Of a stretch of 60,000 nucleotides of DNA, positions 13,001 to 26,955 are shown piece after piece. The stretch is from positions 5,095,001 through 5,155,000 of the forward strand of contig NC_134029.1 in NCBI RefSeq assembly GCF_964204645.1, read 5' to 3'. The notes beneath the pieces were generated by a model. The model was given only the letters and a program-made list of their open reading frames with translations, made no database searches and had not been told where the DNA came from. The stretch's first letter is position 1, and each line of letters starts with the position of its first letter. Made by a program: the position numbers and the translations under genes. The DNA comes from Tubulanus polymorphus (taxonomy: Eukaryota > Nemertea > Palaeonemertea > Tubulaniformes > Tubulanidae).

Positions 13001-16000
13001 CTTGATGAAATGGTTAGTCGTTTTCTGTGAAAACAGGCTCTTCTACCTCAATGCACGCATACACTGATTAAGTTTCTAGTTTACTCCGACCACCGTACAC
13101 CCGTTTATGGTGTATTCGATGTTAAATATTAATTCAAATGCGAGTAACTCCGACGGATGCATCGCGTGTATATCATAAATCGACCCACCAACGAACATGT
13201 TCAATATACAATATTTCCTGTTTACATCTTGTGATATAATGTTTATTTTCATTGCCTCACGGAAACGATTTGTTGAAATTTCATTTCAATTTGTTCAATC
13301 TCTCGTGTCGTCTGCGGCTCCTCGTCAGCGGTGTTTTCGATTTCGCGCCGTCGGTTACACATTTTCGCACGTATCGATTATCGGAATAGGATAAAATTTT
13401 CACCATAATGAGCGAAAACATAGAAGTAAATGACAAGAAGGGTTTTCAGTGTTCGGTTACTAGCAGTAATCCCTTCTAAAATTCACGCGTTGTCGAGTAT
13501 TTTTCGTGACGTGCTCTTCGCTTTTGAAATAAGAAGCACATAATATCTGCTATTTGCGTAACACTTGATGGTTTCTCAAACGCAAACCTCCGAGCTCGCC
13601 TATAAGCCACCGTATTTGCTGTGTTAATTGTCCGCCGCCATTAAGGAATTAAATCGATAGATAGGTAAGAATCATACGACTCCAATACGCGAAAATCTTG
13701 ATCGCTATTCATGCATTATGGAAGCGCGTAACGGAGATGATGATAATGACGACGTGTGGTTAATACGTCGTTTTCAATATACGGGGACGTTGTTGGTCGA
13801 TTTCGCGGTATCTTAAACTGTGATCTTGGATGCGGGGTTTACGCAGATTCAACGTGGCAGAAGAAACAATCACATCGATTTAAGATACCACTCAGATATG
13901 TTATCAATCATCGTGTTTGAATTAAACTCAGAAATGCTTCCTAATACGTTACGCGTGAACTGACATGGGAGCAGAAATATCCGATGGGTTCAACGACGAA
14001 AAATACGGCGTATGAGACTTAGAAAATTAAACAAAGGTCAATAAAACTCATCCCGACGTTGTACTGCATTGGAGATATTTGGCTATGGTAAGACGTAAAC
14101 CTGAAACACCAAACAAAAACCATTTTCTGGCTTGTTTCGTCACTGTTCGCGTTACTAACAAAAGCAGTGTTTTGGTAAACCGTGTTTCGTATTTCGGAAC
14201 GACGCAACCGGCCACGAAACAAGCAAGAAAACGGTTCCTGTTTTTGAGTTTATATCTTGCTGCGCGCGCTAAGTGTATACGACTTCATAGACTCGTATAG
14301 ACTCTTGCCTTTCTAAAGCTAAGATTATTTGAAGACTTTTTATCACCAGGTTTCCCAGTACTTATCCCCCGTAAATTGCCATAAATCAGTTTCTTTAAGC
14401 TCTTTCTCCTTAATACAGAACGGAGTTGCGTAATAAACCAGAGAACGAGCAGCTGGATTTAAAAGGGGTATTTAATCATTCGTGTAATTTCCTCCCTCAA
14501 CCTGTAAGTTGGGTAGGATAATCACCTTCCTAATTTTCAAGAGGAAGAACACTCAATTTATTATTGCCAGCAGCCGACTTCCTATTCATCAACGTTCACG
14601 CACCGACTGCGCGTCGCAGTTTACCGATGTCAAACCTCTGTTCGGGGTCGGACGACAAAATTGACTGATTAAAGACGATGCGTATGCATTCAGCACGGTG
14701 GAACCTATCAACCAATTGAAACTATACATCCCGTACTGTTCGCGTGTCTTTATTAACTAAATCAGAACATGGCTTAAACAGAGAAAGAATGTTTCATATA
14801 CCCTGTGTTCAAATACCCGCTCGGAAATGTCATATATATTGGTTATTTCCTGCTTTGCTCGGCGGATGATCGTCGCCCGCGCATCGATCGTCATTTCGAC
14901 GACGGCGTATGTTTTCAAGCCGGGAAAAGAAGAAATATGATACTGCTGGATCATATAAAACCGGCAGTGTCACCCATTTCACAGTTAGCATTTAGCTTAA
15001 TAACAACAGCCGCATCGACATTGATCACGACATTTGGCAAGATGATTGTCCCGGACACAATATACCTGGACAGGCAATTATGCCTCGATTGAGATTTATA
15101 GGGTATACGCTGAGCTGTTTGGGGTAATTTCAGCATATCAGGCATTCATATAGCGACATCGATAACGTAAAGCGTAATCTGATTGCCGAAACATGCCGGC
15201 ACATGGTAAACAGTTCGATCGTTGCGATACGACATTTCGGCCCACACTGATGGGACCACACATTGCCCTACATAATTGCACTACATCAATGCTATAGCGA
15301 TTCCCGCACGAAAGCAACCTGCGAAGCTTACAACCAGGCCCGTTTGCGAGGAGGGAGATGTCCCCTCTTTCTCTAAAAGTGCCACTAGAAATCTCATCAA
15401 CGAAATTCTGTTTTTTATACATGGAATATTGCAGGGTCCATAGGCAATCAATGGCATCTTCTTCACTCGCAACAACCTTAGAAGTTCTAAAATGCCAAAA
15501 GAAACCTTAAAAATTAGCTAAATTTTCCACTATTTCGAGGAGGACCTCCACAACCCCGCAAAGCACTTTGGCACTCGTTCGATTTTGTGAGATGCCCTGA
15601 AAGTGAGTATTCGTACGGGCCTGGGTTGCTTTTTAGCTTCCGTTTTGTTTTCTTTTAGTTCTATGGAGACCCGGATCTTTCTAATCTATCAACACGGCTC
15701 TGCATGTTCTCAGCACTCATAATGCGAAGTGTAATCTTTCGTTTTATGGTGTTTCGAATTCAATTCAACTGTATTCCAAATGCAAATTACGTTCGTTGAT
15801 TATATTAAGGCCAAATTACTTCATCAAAGAGCACATTTTTGTTCTGAAATTGGCTGTAATTATTCAATATTAGAAATCATTCCGCGGCAATGCACACTCC
15901 ATGATGAATGCTCGAATGAACAATGAGAAACATAAGCTGAAAATTCCATTAAATTCCAAAATAGATCCAGAACGCTATTCGCAGGAAATTCACCGTGACT

Positions 16001-19000
16001 CATAATTACAAAGTTGTGAAAAATACACGTGAAAACAAATTGCGACAAAAGAGTTTAATGGCCGTGATGCCTAAGTGGAGAAAATATCTAAGGTAGTAGC
16101 GTTACCCATTAAAATCGGCATCCACCGCCATTAAAGTCCTCTAAAATAACGAGTATCTGAAGCATACGTACTTCATCCATAATTACGAGAGTGCTCGAAA
16201 ATGACAGCGATTGTTTAATGCTTCGATACTATTCATAGTCTACTCACGACTTAGATTCGATGATTTTTTAGATACGCAGAAATCTATCGAGTATCAGTTT
16301 ATGTTATAGCGTATATATTACAATGTGCAGACATCTGGGTTGAACGCGGTACGAATACGAGTCGCATTACATGGGCGCTTATGAATTAGGTGGAAGACGA
16401 TGTAAACAAATGGGTGAATATTTCAGTAAATCTTCTGCAATTTGAGATTGGAGAACTTGGGTATGTTTCCTCTCTCGATGCCCCGAACATCTCACGCACT
16501 GTCATCACGTTATCCAGTTTTTCGACGTGTTTCATCAATCGGTTTGATCCGCAACACGGATGTCGACTGGACACCTACTTCAGGAAATGAAAACGAATAC
16601 ACCTTCAAGATGGCGTACAAAAGGCCTTTGTCAGATAGAGGCACGCATAAACACCTTCTTGACACAAAACACAGTATCGAGACTAGTGATATAGAATACC
16701 CTGCCGAGCGATGTCGCCCGATGAGGTAAAGCACGACACTGGATCAAAGACTTAGTCTTCTGAGCAGATAATTTTGTTTGCACCAGCGCTGATTAGCTTG
16801 GTAATTTGTCGCTTTTTGAAGCTCGCGTTACACGGAAAAGATAACGGTGTCAGTTTTCTCTAAGCGCGGGTTGCAACGAACCACTGAAAGGATCCGTTAC
16901 CCGAGATATATGAATTCGATATTGCAAATCTCGCTTTTCGCTGACTTGAAAGATTTAAACTTTATCTTAGTTCGTATTTAATATGTACCGCTAGCTGTAT
17001 TAATCAACATGTCTTCTAAATTGATTTCCCCCATGATGAACTTTTCATATGGAAGTGGTAGGTTCCATTTGCAAAATGTTGGTCTACATCCTTCCCGAAT
17101 CCTTCAAAGGAAAGCTATCTTAATCTCAATCAAATTCGTTCATCTCCTACCCATAAATCGATGCATTGATTGTGGTTCACTCAAAAAATGGATGTTTTTG
17201 GAGAATGGGCTGATAACGAAATATAGCTCATGGATGGTCGGCGGTTTCGATAAGGGGCGACGTTCAGATTTCCATTCTGCGCTACAAGATCCGTAATGAT
17301 CGTGTGGAATTTTAATTGTGACTAATGAGTAGGCACAGATATTGATTTTATTGTGTGAAAATTGTATACGGGTACATTTTTTTCTATTGTGGCCGTCGCC
17401 GTTGCATCGACTTATCTACTTAACTTCGCTGCAGCCCATTTCCGCCAAGGCTGTAATAGACTTCAGTTGTGACAATCTACCATTTAACGTCACCGCGCAC
17501 GATGAACAATATTGTAAATCATAAATTCTAGGGTACCGACTACTCATCGATACGGCGACAGACGTTTTCCAAATAATAATAATAACCTACTCGGAGAATA
17601 ATATCATGATTTGTCAATAAATGCAGCTACTATGAATGCAGCTGTGATCCTAAATACCGCGCTGAGCTCACGCGCTGTACCGGAGCCCGAGGAAACTAAT
17701 GTTATAAGGAAATGTCGAAGGCACATGATGTGTTCGTAAGAGTATTACATCTATAACTGCAGCGTTTTTTTAAATGAGAAATATAAAAGCATTTGTTTAA
17801 GAAACATCCGAATATGCTTATAGAATGTCGGATTTCCGATAATTACAAGAAGACGCAGTCGAATATCCTTTCAATATACGCGCGGAGGCTCCTTATATTT
17901 GCCGTCTCACCCCATACAGCCCAAACCACATTGTTAAACTTGGATACTTTCAGCAGGACTGATTTTTCACGATATTCGATATATTCATTATGTACTTAAT
18001 CACGCTGAACCTGCTGGTGTCATTATATATATTCGACTGATAACGCAACTGGAACACATGAAACGGTATCCAATTTCCCTTCGACCTTTCGACATTTTGC
18101 CAGGACTAATTGTCACCCCTTAGCAAGACCGCTTTCTTTCGACAAACCAGCTATAGACCGAAAAGCGACGTCAATGAATTATCTGTCTAGTTGAGCTTTG
18201 TTTTACTGATGTCGGTGCAGACAGTCGGTTTCGGGTATACAGCGAACGGCTGTAAGTGGCATTTGCGACATTAGATGTGAGGCCTACATTTCACCTTTTT
18301 AATTGAAAGCATCTGTGTTCCGATGAGACACACACGCACATTATTACCGCCGGCTACTGATCAATTTTCTTTCGAGCTTTATGAACATTACCGATCAGCG
18401 AGTAGAAAAACTATCCACATCAATGGTGTCATCAAATTATCAATTCATTTACTGTCATGACACTGTCACTCAAATTTCATTAGCTGGGTGAGTGCTCACG
18501 AGCCCTTCGGATAGCCTGCTAATGCTTATTGCGCTAAGAAACTTACTGAAAACAAATCGCTTGTTATACGGCATATGGTTAAAAATTGTCTGACGCAAAA
18601 GACGTAGATTTTCGCGTTGAAAGACCACTTCATACATGGGCTATAAGACAGAAGGAAATACTTTCCCGAGGCCATATTGATTTAGAATGAATCACTAGCA
18701 ATTCAGTGACACCGGGTACATGTAAGTACCAAGCCATTTCTCCGGGCTGATTTTAAAACACATTTGTGTAACACAATAATTTTCCAACTTCCCTCTGATG
18801 CTATTGCTAGAAAAATAACGTCATCGGAATTCATTCAAAGCGAGTAAAATGAACGCGTGAACTTTTGAATGGTTTCTTTTCGCCTGGTTTCAATCTGTTC
18901 GACCGTCTTCCGCGCAATCTCAACAACCACTGCCGCGATCTGAAATGCAGCTTTTAAAAACGTAAAAATAAACCGATTTTTTCCCGAGTTCCGACCTTTA

Positions 19001-20362
19001 TACCGCGCGTGCTTGAAACCTGTTTAAATCGGAGCGGTGAGCTATGCGCCCTCAAGGTGCTTCATTCGATATTTACTCACATGCTCAAAATACTACGAGG
19101 TGATTAGAATTTCTGATTTACTCGGAGGCTACGGAGACGAAGTATAGGTAAACATCGTTATGTTATCGCTACTTTTAAGGCGCTATATACGAATACATCA
19201 TTTACGTTGGAATATTCCCGAAAAAATACTTGCTTTCTTTTAAATTCAATCAAAGATATATCTTAATATTGTTCATGTATTCCTAATCCTTCGCAAAGCT
19301 CGAATATATTCATCTGCAATCTAATGCTATATTGTTTTCATCAAAAGATTTCCGGATGTAGCATTTTTGCGATTACATTATAAAAGGGAATTCTAATTTC
19401 ACCGAGAGATGGAACGGTGCACTCTGAAGAACAAGAGGGAAGTCAAATCCTTTTCGGATTAGGTCCTAGAATAGCATTCACTTCAAAGGATTGTGCTCTT
19501 TCAGAACATCATAATGATTTAGACGATTCTCGACAACTCAACGTCGAGCGTATATTACGTTAGTTCTCGGCACGCACGGCGCGGCAGATGAAATTCGAAC
19601 ATCGGCCGTCGCTATTTCTAATCTCCTCTCAGTCCAGAATGTAAATGTTTACACAAGCTGTAATATTGATGTTGGTCAGGGGACAAGTCAAACATGTTCG
19701 AGATGTCAGGGCCATTGATTGCATGTCTTGGAAATTTCATATCGTAGAATGTGTGACCGTATTCCGAATTTCGATGATTCTTGGATGCGTTCGTTCTATT
19801 TGATCAATATCTGGCCAATATCGCTGAGTCCATACTCGATACGAGTACGGATTTTAGTTTCATTTGCGCTCCATAATTCACCCTTTTGTATACGTATATA
19901 TATATATAGAATTATCAAACAGATGGCTAATTTACTTTGATACTATTCAAATACAAAAAGAAAACAGATGACTAATTTCAGACCAATGCGATGATAATCA
20001 CGCCGAATAAAGTAATTTTTGAATAGTTCACCTTACACAGCAGTCAACAAAACCGTCCTACGATTTTTTAAAGAGTTCATGGAACGAAGGGCAACATTCT
20101 AAGCTAACGGGGTCTGATGATACTGGGTGCTACCATTAGTCATCTTGTTATGTGGAATGACGACTCTCTTCATCAATTATGTAAGCGCAATGGGACCCTG
20201 TGACATGATTGCTATATATGCACAGTCTAAGTCGAACGCCATTCTTAGTCGCCTAAAAGTCACACCAAATTCTATCAATGCATTCATGCTGTTTTTCGCT
20301 ATGAAAATACATATGGTGGCATTATTGTGAAGTTCTATATTGTTAATTTCTTTTCTCTTCAG

Positions 20363-20424
20363 ACTTTGCCGGTTACGGCGGTTACGGCGGTTACTGTCGC
20401 TACTGCACTGAGTATACTCACTGA
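20363..20424 (+). CDS. Candidate small Gly/Tyr/Cys-rich terminal exon (speculative)
   Basis: A strong plus-strand acceptor (ttaatttcttttctcttcag) ends at 20362. In a phase-1 reading the next bases encode F-A-G-Y-G-G-Y-G-G-Y-C-R-Y-C-T-E-Y-T-H, then TGA. Codon third positions are nearly all C or T. Gly-Tyr-rich short secreted peptides occur in many invertebrates (antimicrobial, cuticle or shell-matrix types). Just upstream, at 20130-20189, a frame encodes a hydrophobic run (LPLVILLCGMTTLFINYVSA) that resembles a signal peptide but has no convincing ATG, and only a weak donor (CCCT|GTGACA) would give the right phase. Another donor, TTAT|GTAAGC at 20180, fits the phase only in a non-secretory frame that starts at ATG 20117. 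It may be just a microsatellite. If real, it would be a gene nested antisense in the protocadherin intron. Confidence 0.15.
20371..20394 (+). repeat. 9-bp tandem repeat GGTTACGGC
   Basis: There are about 2.7 perfect copies of GGTTACGGC. On the plus strand, in one frame, it reads Gly-Tyr-Gly repeats; see the candidate small exon at the same place. Confidence 0.9.
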
Positions 20425-22920
20425 ACTGATGAAACCCGACAAGGATTTCAAATGGGATTATACCCAAGGTTGCAGCCAATGTCAACCTTTGCAAGAAGAA
20501 AATCATAAATCTGAACTACGCACTACAAGCGAGTTTATGACGAAAAGCCTCTTCTTTTATCTGATGTAAGCTCACCAAGACGACTAACTAACTAGCTACC
20601 GATTCCTAAAAGCTTTATTTTGTTCTACCGAAGAAAGGGGATGATAGCAAAGGGTCGCAGAATATGTCATAGAAGCATATCACCAGAACGTGGTTTATAA
20701 GCGTATACAACTACAATGTTCTAACATAAAACTTGACGATGAAAATTTTTCATGGAGATAAACGTGACAAATATAACCTCTACAACATGCAGGGAGGTGG
20801 TCTTTTGGAGTGGTCGTCTTGATTGTTGAAATTTGAAACCAAAAAATCTGCTTTAATTCATGCGAACCACTCCAAGCGAATTACCCGCCCCCTCGATAAC
20901 ATTTGATTGTGGTATTATTTTCGGATTTAGATGGAAGTGTATGTACACATATCGGGGATAACTGACTTTGGTGCACAGAGATGGAAAACACACAGGCATA
21001 CGACGATACGATTCAACTTACATGTGTCATTCTTAATCCTCCCAGCTGGCTGTTAGCAATAAAAAAATGTTCACTTGTTTATTACGCACATATAACGATC
21101 GGGGGCTTCGTTTCGCGGGGGCTTATTCAGAGTCGAGCGAAGAGAAAAAATTAAAGAAAGCGAACGGATTCACACAGACTATAATGATAGATGATCGAGA
21201 GTGGAACTGATTAAATAAAAATGTAATGAACGTGCATTTTAATACGATCTGGTTGATTGCCGTTATCATTAACGAGATGTATTACAATTTTAAACATGAA
21301 GAGTATAGAAACATCATACTATATATGCATTTCATAGCGAGCAGAGGCCCGCGCGAAAAAGAGAAATTCGTTAAGATATGCATCAATAAATGACCAGCCC
21401 GGCACCGGCATTCACTGGGCATAATGAACTGTCAACTTTATCAGATGGATAGCTTCATTTTTTTGCAAAGTCGAACAGACAGATCATACAAATCAGACCC
21501 CGTACACGAGAGAGCAAATAAATCAAACAGACCGCCTTATACTTGATCATGCGAACTGACTAGGGACTACCTCGCTGGTCAGTCGGCGCAGAAAAACTCG
21601 CCAAACCAATCTACTCGATAAAAACGAAAACCGAATCCTGCACGAACCAACGCGTTTAGGGTTATCCTATTTCAATTTAAACTCTCAACTAGTTTGTTAG
21701 TTCCAATAGAAGTAGTGTGGGCAATTAATTGGTTGGGCATCTGAGAAATAGTACTGTGGCGAATGGATGGGAAAACATTCTGGAAAATCAACAAAACGCT
21801 GTCCCTAATCAATTTATGTTTATTACGGAGTTTTACAGCAACAAACACCTTAACATTATTTGAAAAAAAATCCACAACGTTTATTACGCAAGGAGAACAG
21901 TTTGCTATATTTTTATTGATAAAACAAAATGCAAGTGGAAAAATAGAGATAATAATTAAGAATCACTTTTTCATTAAAAAGAAATTGTAGTTACGACTGA
22001 CTACAGTGGCATGCCTCATTCGCATCGATATATAGAAAATAAGGATAGATTGTTTCAGAGCAGAGCGGAAATAAAAAGCGATCATCTGCAGCGGACAAGG
22101 ATACATTACAAAAATATACAGTTTACACCTCAGAAATATCTACTTACATATTATTTGTTCTAACAATTTGTACTAGCTTTAGGCCCGGGATTTTCGTATT
22201 TAGGAAGTAGAGGCCAGCCCTGTTGAAGTGAAATGAGAAGAACAGTACATTTTTCATTGCAGTTCTGAAACCGTAATCTATGTAATGTCATGCCATGCTG
22301 GTAAACTATATATCAAATAACTTATCTCCTATTGACATCGTCTACGAAAGATTTAATAATACGCATCTGGGCAGGCAGTCACAACCTAAATACTTCTTCT
22401 TTCTGATTTCCATCTTTTCAAAAGATTTATTAATTTCAAAGTTGAAACATGTTTACGAGCGAAGAGTCATCCGTACACATCGATCGTTTTGTTCGAAATG
22501 AAAATTAATCTTTGAAGACAAAACTTGAAAGGCTTTGAAGGAAAACAGGAAAATTCTATTGAATCATTGGAAATAGATTTTTTTACGGCTTCAAAGTCAC
22601 TCTAATGACAGAGTAGAAGTCGCGTATAGTTTCTCATGAAGGTCTTTTGTTGCCCCTAATACACATACCAGTTGTAATCCGCAGTAAATACGTAACGATT
22701 TATGATCTATTTTCAGATGTTTCTTTAAATTAGAGACGGCAATTTCGATTTTTCTTTCGATTGTAAGCTCAAGACACGTATTCAGTATCTTATGAACGTA
22801 ACGTATTATGTTACCCTCAACAGAAATTCGTCTGACCGGAAATATTGACTGACAGTTAGATACATCGAACCATCAGAATCCAGCTGAACCGTTAATCTCA
22901 GGCAAAGCTATAAGCGGTAA

Positions 22921-22966
22921 GAAATATTAGCCCCATTTTGGGTATAGAAATATTAGCCCCATTTCG
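22921..22966. repeat. Tandem duplication, 26-bp period
   Basis: GAAATATTAGCCCCATTTTG at 22921-22940 recurs at 22947-22966 with a single difference. A simple local duplication; no function is suggested. Confidence 0.85.
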
Positions 22967-24408
22967 AAACTGAGCTCCACGACCCAGTTCCATGTTCATT
23001 CGATGATCTCATCCGATTATTAGTGACAAATATATCTATCAATACATCTGCGTACAATTCAATGACCGATCGTTTTGGTGTTTAATTAGTTTTTCAATAT
23101 ATCGAGCTGTTTTTCGTCGTCGAATAACGCTTTTCTCTTTGTGCTTCGATTGATATTCGACGCTTTAAAAGCATTTTTCATAATCCTACTTTAAGTGATA
23201 CAATTTCAGACACAGTCAGACGAGTGTATACAATGTGTGTGAAGTGTGTTATCGATAATATGTAATGCAAAATATTGATAGAATCATACATTTTTATTAG
23301 AGATACGATGAACCCTGCTGATCCAGATGGGACTCTAAATAAGAAACATTGAAAAAGTATAGATATATATTTCAAAAAACAAACATTTTGTTCATCTAGG
23401 CCCGTGCAGCTGTTGTGAGCATAAACTCAATTATTCAGAATTCGCCCTTGTCGCTTGATAAGGGTTAATGCGAGTACCTATATCGTGGGTTGTTGTAAAT
23501 TCCGTATTCGCTATACCGAAACACCCGTTAGCAAGATAACCCAATAAAAAGGTGTAACACTTCATATCTTAAAGCGACGACTAAGACCTTTTTTTCTTAT
23601 TCCATACAGAAAGAATGATTCACTCAGCATCCATGGCGACTGTCCAATTTAATGTAAACACTCTCGTTCGTATTGTTTGACTCCTGAGCCGTCCATTCGG
23701 TCGCGTATTACGCTAAAAAGCAGTCGCATAGATAAGAAACAAGTCATGAAAGGATTTCTACGTTGAATACGCCGAGTAGTGACTGCGAGTCACGGTAATG
23801 TAATTGTTAAGGTCGCGGGGTGCCGTATTGGATGTGATAACACACACATCGGTGAATGCTGCGCGCTCTGAAGAAAAGTCATCACGAATTTGACCAGCGT
23901 GGAAAATGAAGAGCGTAGTAAGGCAAAGTAGATGATGTCAAAGCTCCGCAGGCTAGGTTCAGTTGATGATTACGGCCCTTGTACGCCCGGTGGCCGTTCG
24001 TCAACGAGCGCGAGTATCATTCTAAACAGCGTTGATCCAAAGCTTCAGAAAGCCGGATGGATGTGCACATATCATACGCCACTTCGATTTGTAAAATGAT
24101 ACATTTTGAACGACAGAAAATCGCACCTATTTAATGCGATATCCAAATATAGCGTGTTGTATTTCGGATAAATGGTAAAATAGATGAGATGAGGGATATC
24201 ATTCTGTTGTTGTATTCGCCCCGGGGCGTACTGTAATTTCTGTTTTTCAGTGACCACAGAAAGCAGGCTACACCCTAAGCTGTGTTTACACAGTTGGTGA
24301 TGACATTATTTCAAACGATTTCTAACGGTTATTTACGAAGAGCTCTCAAGATTGCGAGACACGCCCGATAACATTGACGAAATAAACTTGTAAACGTTAA
24401 GCCGTGTA

Positions 24409-24425
24409 ATATATATATATATATA
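24409..24425. repeat. (AT)n microsatellite, 17 bp
   Basis: A short pure AT run in the long intron. Confidence 0.9.
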
Positions 24426-26105
24426 CGAGTGAATGTATGGATCGAAGAAATTCGATGGGACACGGGCCCGGCTAAATTGCGACCATGGGAAAAGATGGAA
24501 ACACGATTCCCGTAATGAAATAACAGGAAGGTTGAATAGATATTGTAATATGATGATGGCGCGAGGTCGAAATCTGCAGACATTTTTCGTAATGACTTCT
24601 GACATCTAACATTTTTGATCAATCATAAGCGCATGACGAATCTATTCATAATATATCAACGAATCTAGAATTGAATCCTCGCGAGAAATCACATAATATG
24701 GGTGTTGTTGCCGGCAATCTTTTGTTGCCCGTGCAGCAGAAAAGCAAGGTCTGATTACTGATGGTGTAGTAAGGTGTTTCATCGGGATACAGTTATTCAG
24801 TAATTGAAAGCGGTAAATAGGGCCACGGAGACCAATCAGGGCACGCAGGCACGAGAAATGAAAGTATCCCGCGAGGTGTGAGACGAAATCGATAAAACCC
24901 AATAACGCTTTATTACATCAGCACCAGATTTACGCAATTTCATGAGGTATATGAGCCAAACGTGTACATTTAATTATTTCCGAAGATGAGTATACGGCGC
25001 TACTGGTACTGTCCTCTATAATACGACGCGACCAAGAAAGAGATCCTATTACTAATTTCGAGTATCGCGTGTGTAGAACGGATGCACGAAACCGTCATTA
25101 AATGAATCGTCCGCCGGTTAAAATCCAGTCACATCCGGCGATGACGACGTACAATTTATTTAAAGATAAAAATTTATGCGTCGAACAATACGTTTGCTCA
25201 TTAGCTTTCCGTGCAGATTCACAGGAATGCGGCAAACCAATTCAATTAACGCCTGCGAAGGCTTACGTATACAACATCGAAAGACAGGCTAATTCCTAGA
25301 GCTGTCTACGAAAATCTTTAATACGCGGGGGTACGGGGCTGATGGTTTAATCATCCAATAAAACAAATTTCTCGAATTGTAAGTCTAGCTGATATGCATA
25401 TTCTACTGATTAAAACATTCGCTAATTAATTTCGTACGCATTAGAGCGGGGATAATTGAAACAGTGTCTCGGCATACCGGAATCAACCAGCCATATGGCA
25501 CACGACTGATAGCGAAATTATGAAGGTGATAAAACGTCTTTTAATCACTTCACGAAGGAAACCGCAAGGCCAATCTACTTCATTCTACATCCGGTTAGAA
25601 ATATTTTATGCGCCATATTGAACTTAATCAGTAACTAGGAGTATTCATTTTGTTCATCGCTGGACGAATTGACAATATAGTTCTTTAATTTTCCTGATGG
25701 TCGACAACAAATCTATTTTCATGACGTACACACCTGACGATTGTTTTTCGCGAGACACTGAGACATGGTGTCTTTTTTAGATTCAAATTTTCGTTGATAG
25801 ATTATTATCGTACATTGATGGTTTGATTTCAAGGATTTATTTCCAATGATTCTCAGGAACTTCGCTCACGACTCGTGCTTGCTGTAAGCTGTAATACTCT
25901 TTTCGATCTACCTTTCTGATTATCACCATAGAAAGAAATAAAGCGAATTTCATCAGGAGATGGTGAATATTTTTAAGGGACATTGATTAATTTAGAGTGC
26001 CCGTGTAAGTTACAGCCGAAGAATTTTTCTGGAATTTCCATGCGGCCGGGCACCTCGCAACCTCTCTCGAACGATCAATTCAATTTGCAGAGAACACATC
26101 AGCGC

Positions 26106-26258
26106 GCATTTCAAGACAATCCCCGCGGTTACGTGTTAAGCCCAACGCACACGACGCCAAGAAACGCGGACACAGAACACAGAAACATGTTCCCGAACGT
26201 TTTCCTGTGTCGTGTGCGTTGGGCTTAACACGTAACCGCGGGGATTGTCTTGAAATGC
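26106..26258. repeat. Perfect 50-bp inverted repeat (foldback) with 53-bp loop
   Basis: The left arm 26106-26155 and right arm 26209-26258 are exact reverse complements over 50 bases by direct reading. They cover GCATTTCAAGACAATCCCCG, then CGGTTACGTGTTAAGCCCAA and CGCACACGAC. The loop (26156-26208) contains the family words AGAAACATGTTCCCG and is itself partly self-complementary. TTAA followed by GCCCAACGCACACGAC occurs at mirrored positions inside the arms, which could be old element termini. Perfect arms imply a recent duplication-inversion or gene-conversion-like repair. Confidence 0.85.
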
Positions 26259-26376
26259 ACACGACACAGGGAACCGCTCGGGAACATGTTTTCGAGAAAC
26301 AATTTTTTCCGAGATCAAACAATATGTTTGATTCCACGTTTCTGTGTTTCCGTGTTTTCATACGTCGTTGGGCTGT
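26257..26376. repeat. Third family copy abutting the foldback
   Basis: This copy starts GCACACGACACAGGGAAC directly where the right arm of the foldback ends, and finishes CATACGTCGTTGGGCT, roughly the complement of the family's other end (AGCCCAACG). The central part (26298-26350) matches the copy at 4938-4985. It looks like a complete, roughly 120-bp terminal-inverted-repeat element without coding sequence. Confidence 0.6.
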
Positions 26377-26625
26377 AGGGATCATATGCCATAGTAATAT
26401 TGCCGGAGAATTTGAGAAAGTCTGTAATCGCCAGGATAGGGTAACCCTTTCAAAAACATAGCGCATCAAAGAAACAGTTTGAAAGTATTCTAGTTATCGC
26501 CAAGATCACCGCTTTGAAAAATTCAGTTCAGGTATTCTCGGTATCTGCCGCTTATGTTTTTTTAAATGAAGTCAAGCGAAAACTATCAGCGCGATCAGCG
26601 TGCCATTTTACTGGATAATGACTAC

Positions 26626-26666
26626 GACGGCGATGACGGCAGCGGTGACGGCGAGACGGCGACGGC
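26626..26666. repeat. Degenerate GACGGC low-complexity tract
   Basis: An imperfect array of GACGGC and GATGAC words, noticeably GC-rich against the AT-rich intron. No frame looks like a protein domain. Confidence 0.7.
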
Positions 26667-26917
26667 ATATATCTGATTTTAGACCGCGCGGTTGTGAAAA
26701 TTAAATTGCGACTGGAAAATCGACGCCGCGAAAAACTCGTTGACTTCAGTTGAAGCATGAAAATGGCTCGGCATCGCTCCGCTAGATTGATATCTAACGT
26801 TGATCTCGGCGTCTATGAATTGCCTTAATTAGATCGCTACAGCATTCCCTAATGCAAAGGCCAAGCAGATTGTAATTGCACATCACCTGCTATTGAACTC
26901 CTATAGTGCCTTGTGGC

Positions 26918-26955
26918 TCAGGTGGTTACGAAATTACTACGGTCCCAGGGATCCA
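26918..26955 (+). repeat. A-box-like tRNA-derived fragment
   Basis: GTGGCTCAGGTGGTTA carries a perfect pol III A box (TGGCTCAGGTGG), but the downstream region (GGTCCCAGGGATCC) holds at best a degraded B box. It may be the remnant of a SINE head. Weak evidence. Confidence 0.2.

Noticed and set aside
20127-20330. 67-codon frame starting with a signal-peptide-like hydrophobic run
   Set aside because: As a stand-alone gene it has no ATG before the hydrophobic run, and its remainder looks random; kept only as context for the 20.36-kb candidate.
26207-26469. Overlapping ORFs on both strands at the foldback (up to 129 codons)
   Set aside because: They arise from the inverted repeat and repeat-family sequence, and the same peptide words appear on both strands.
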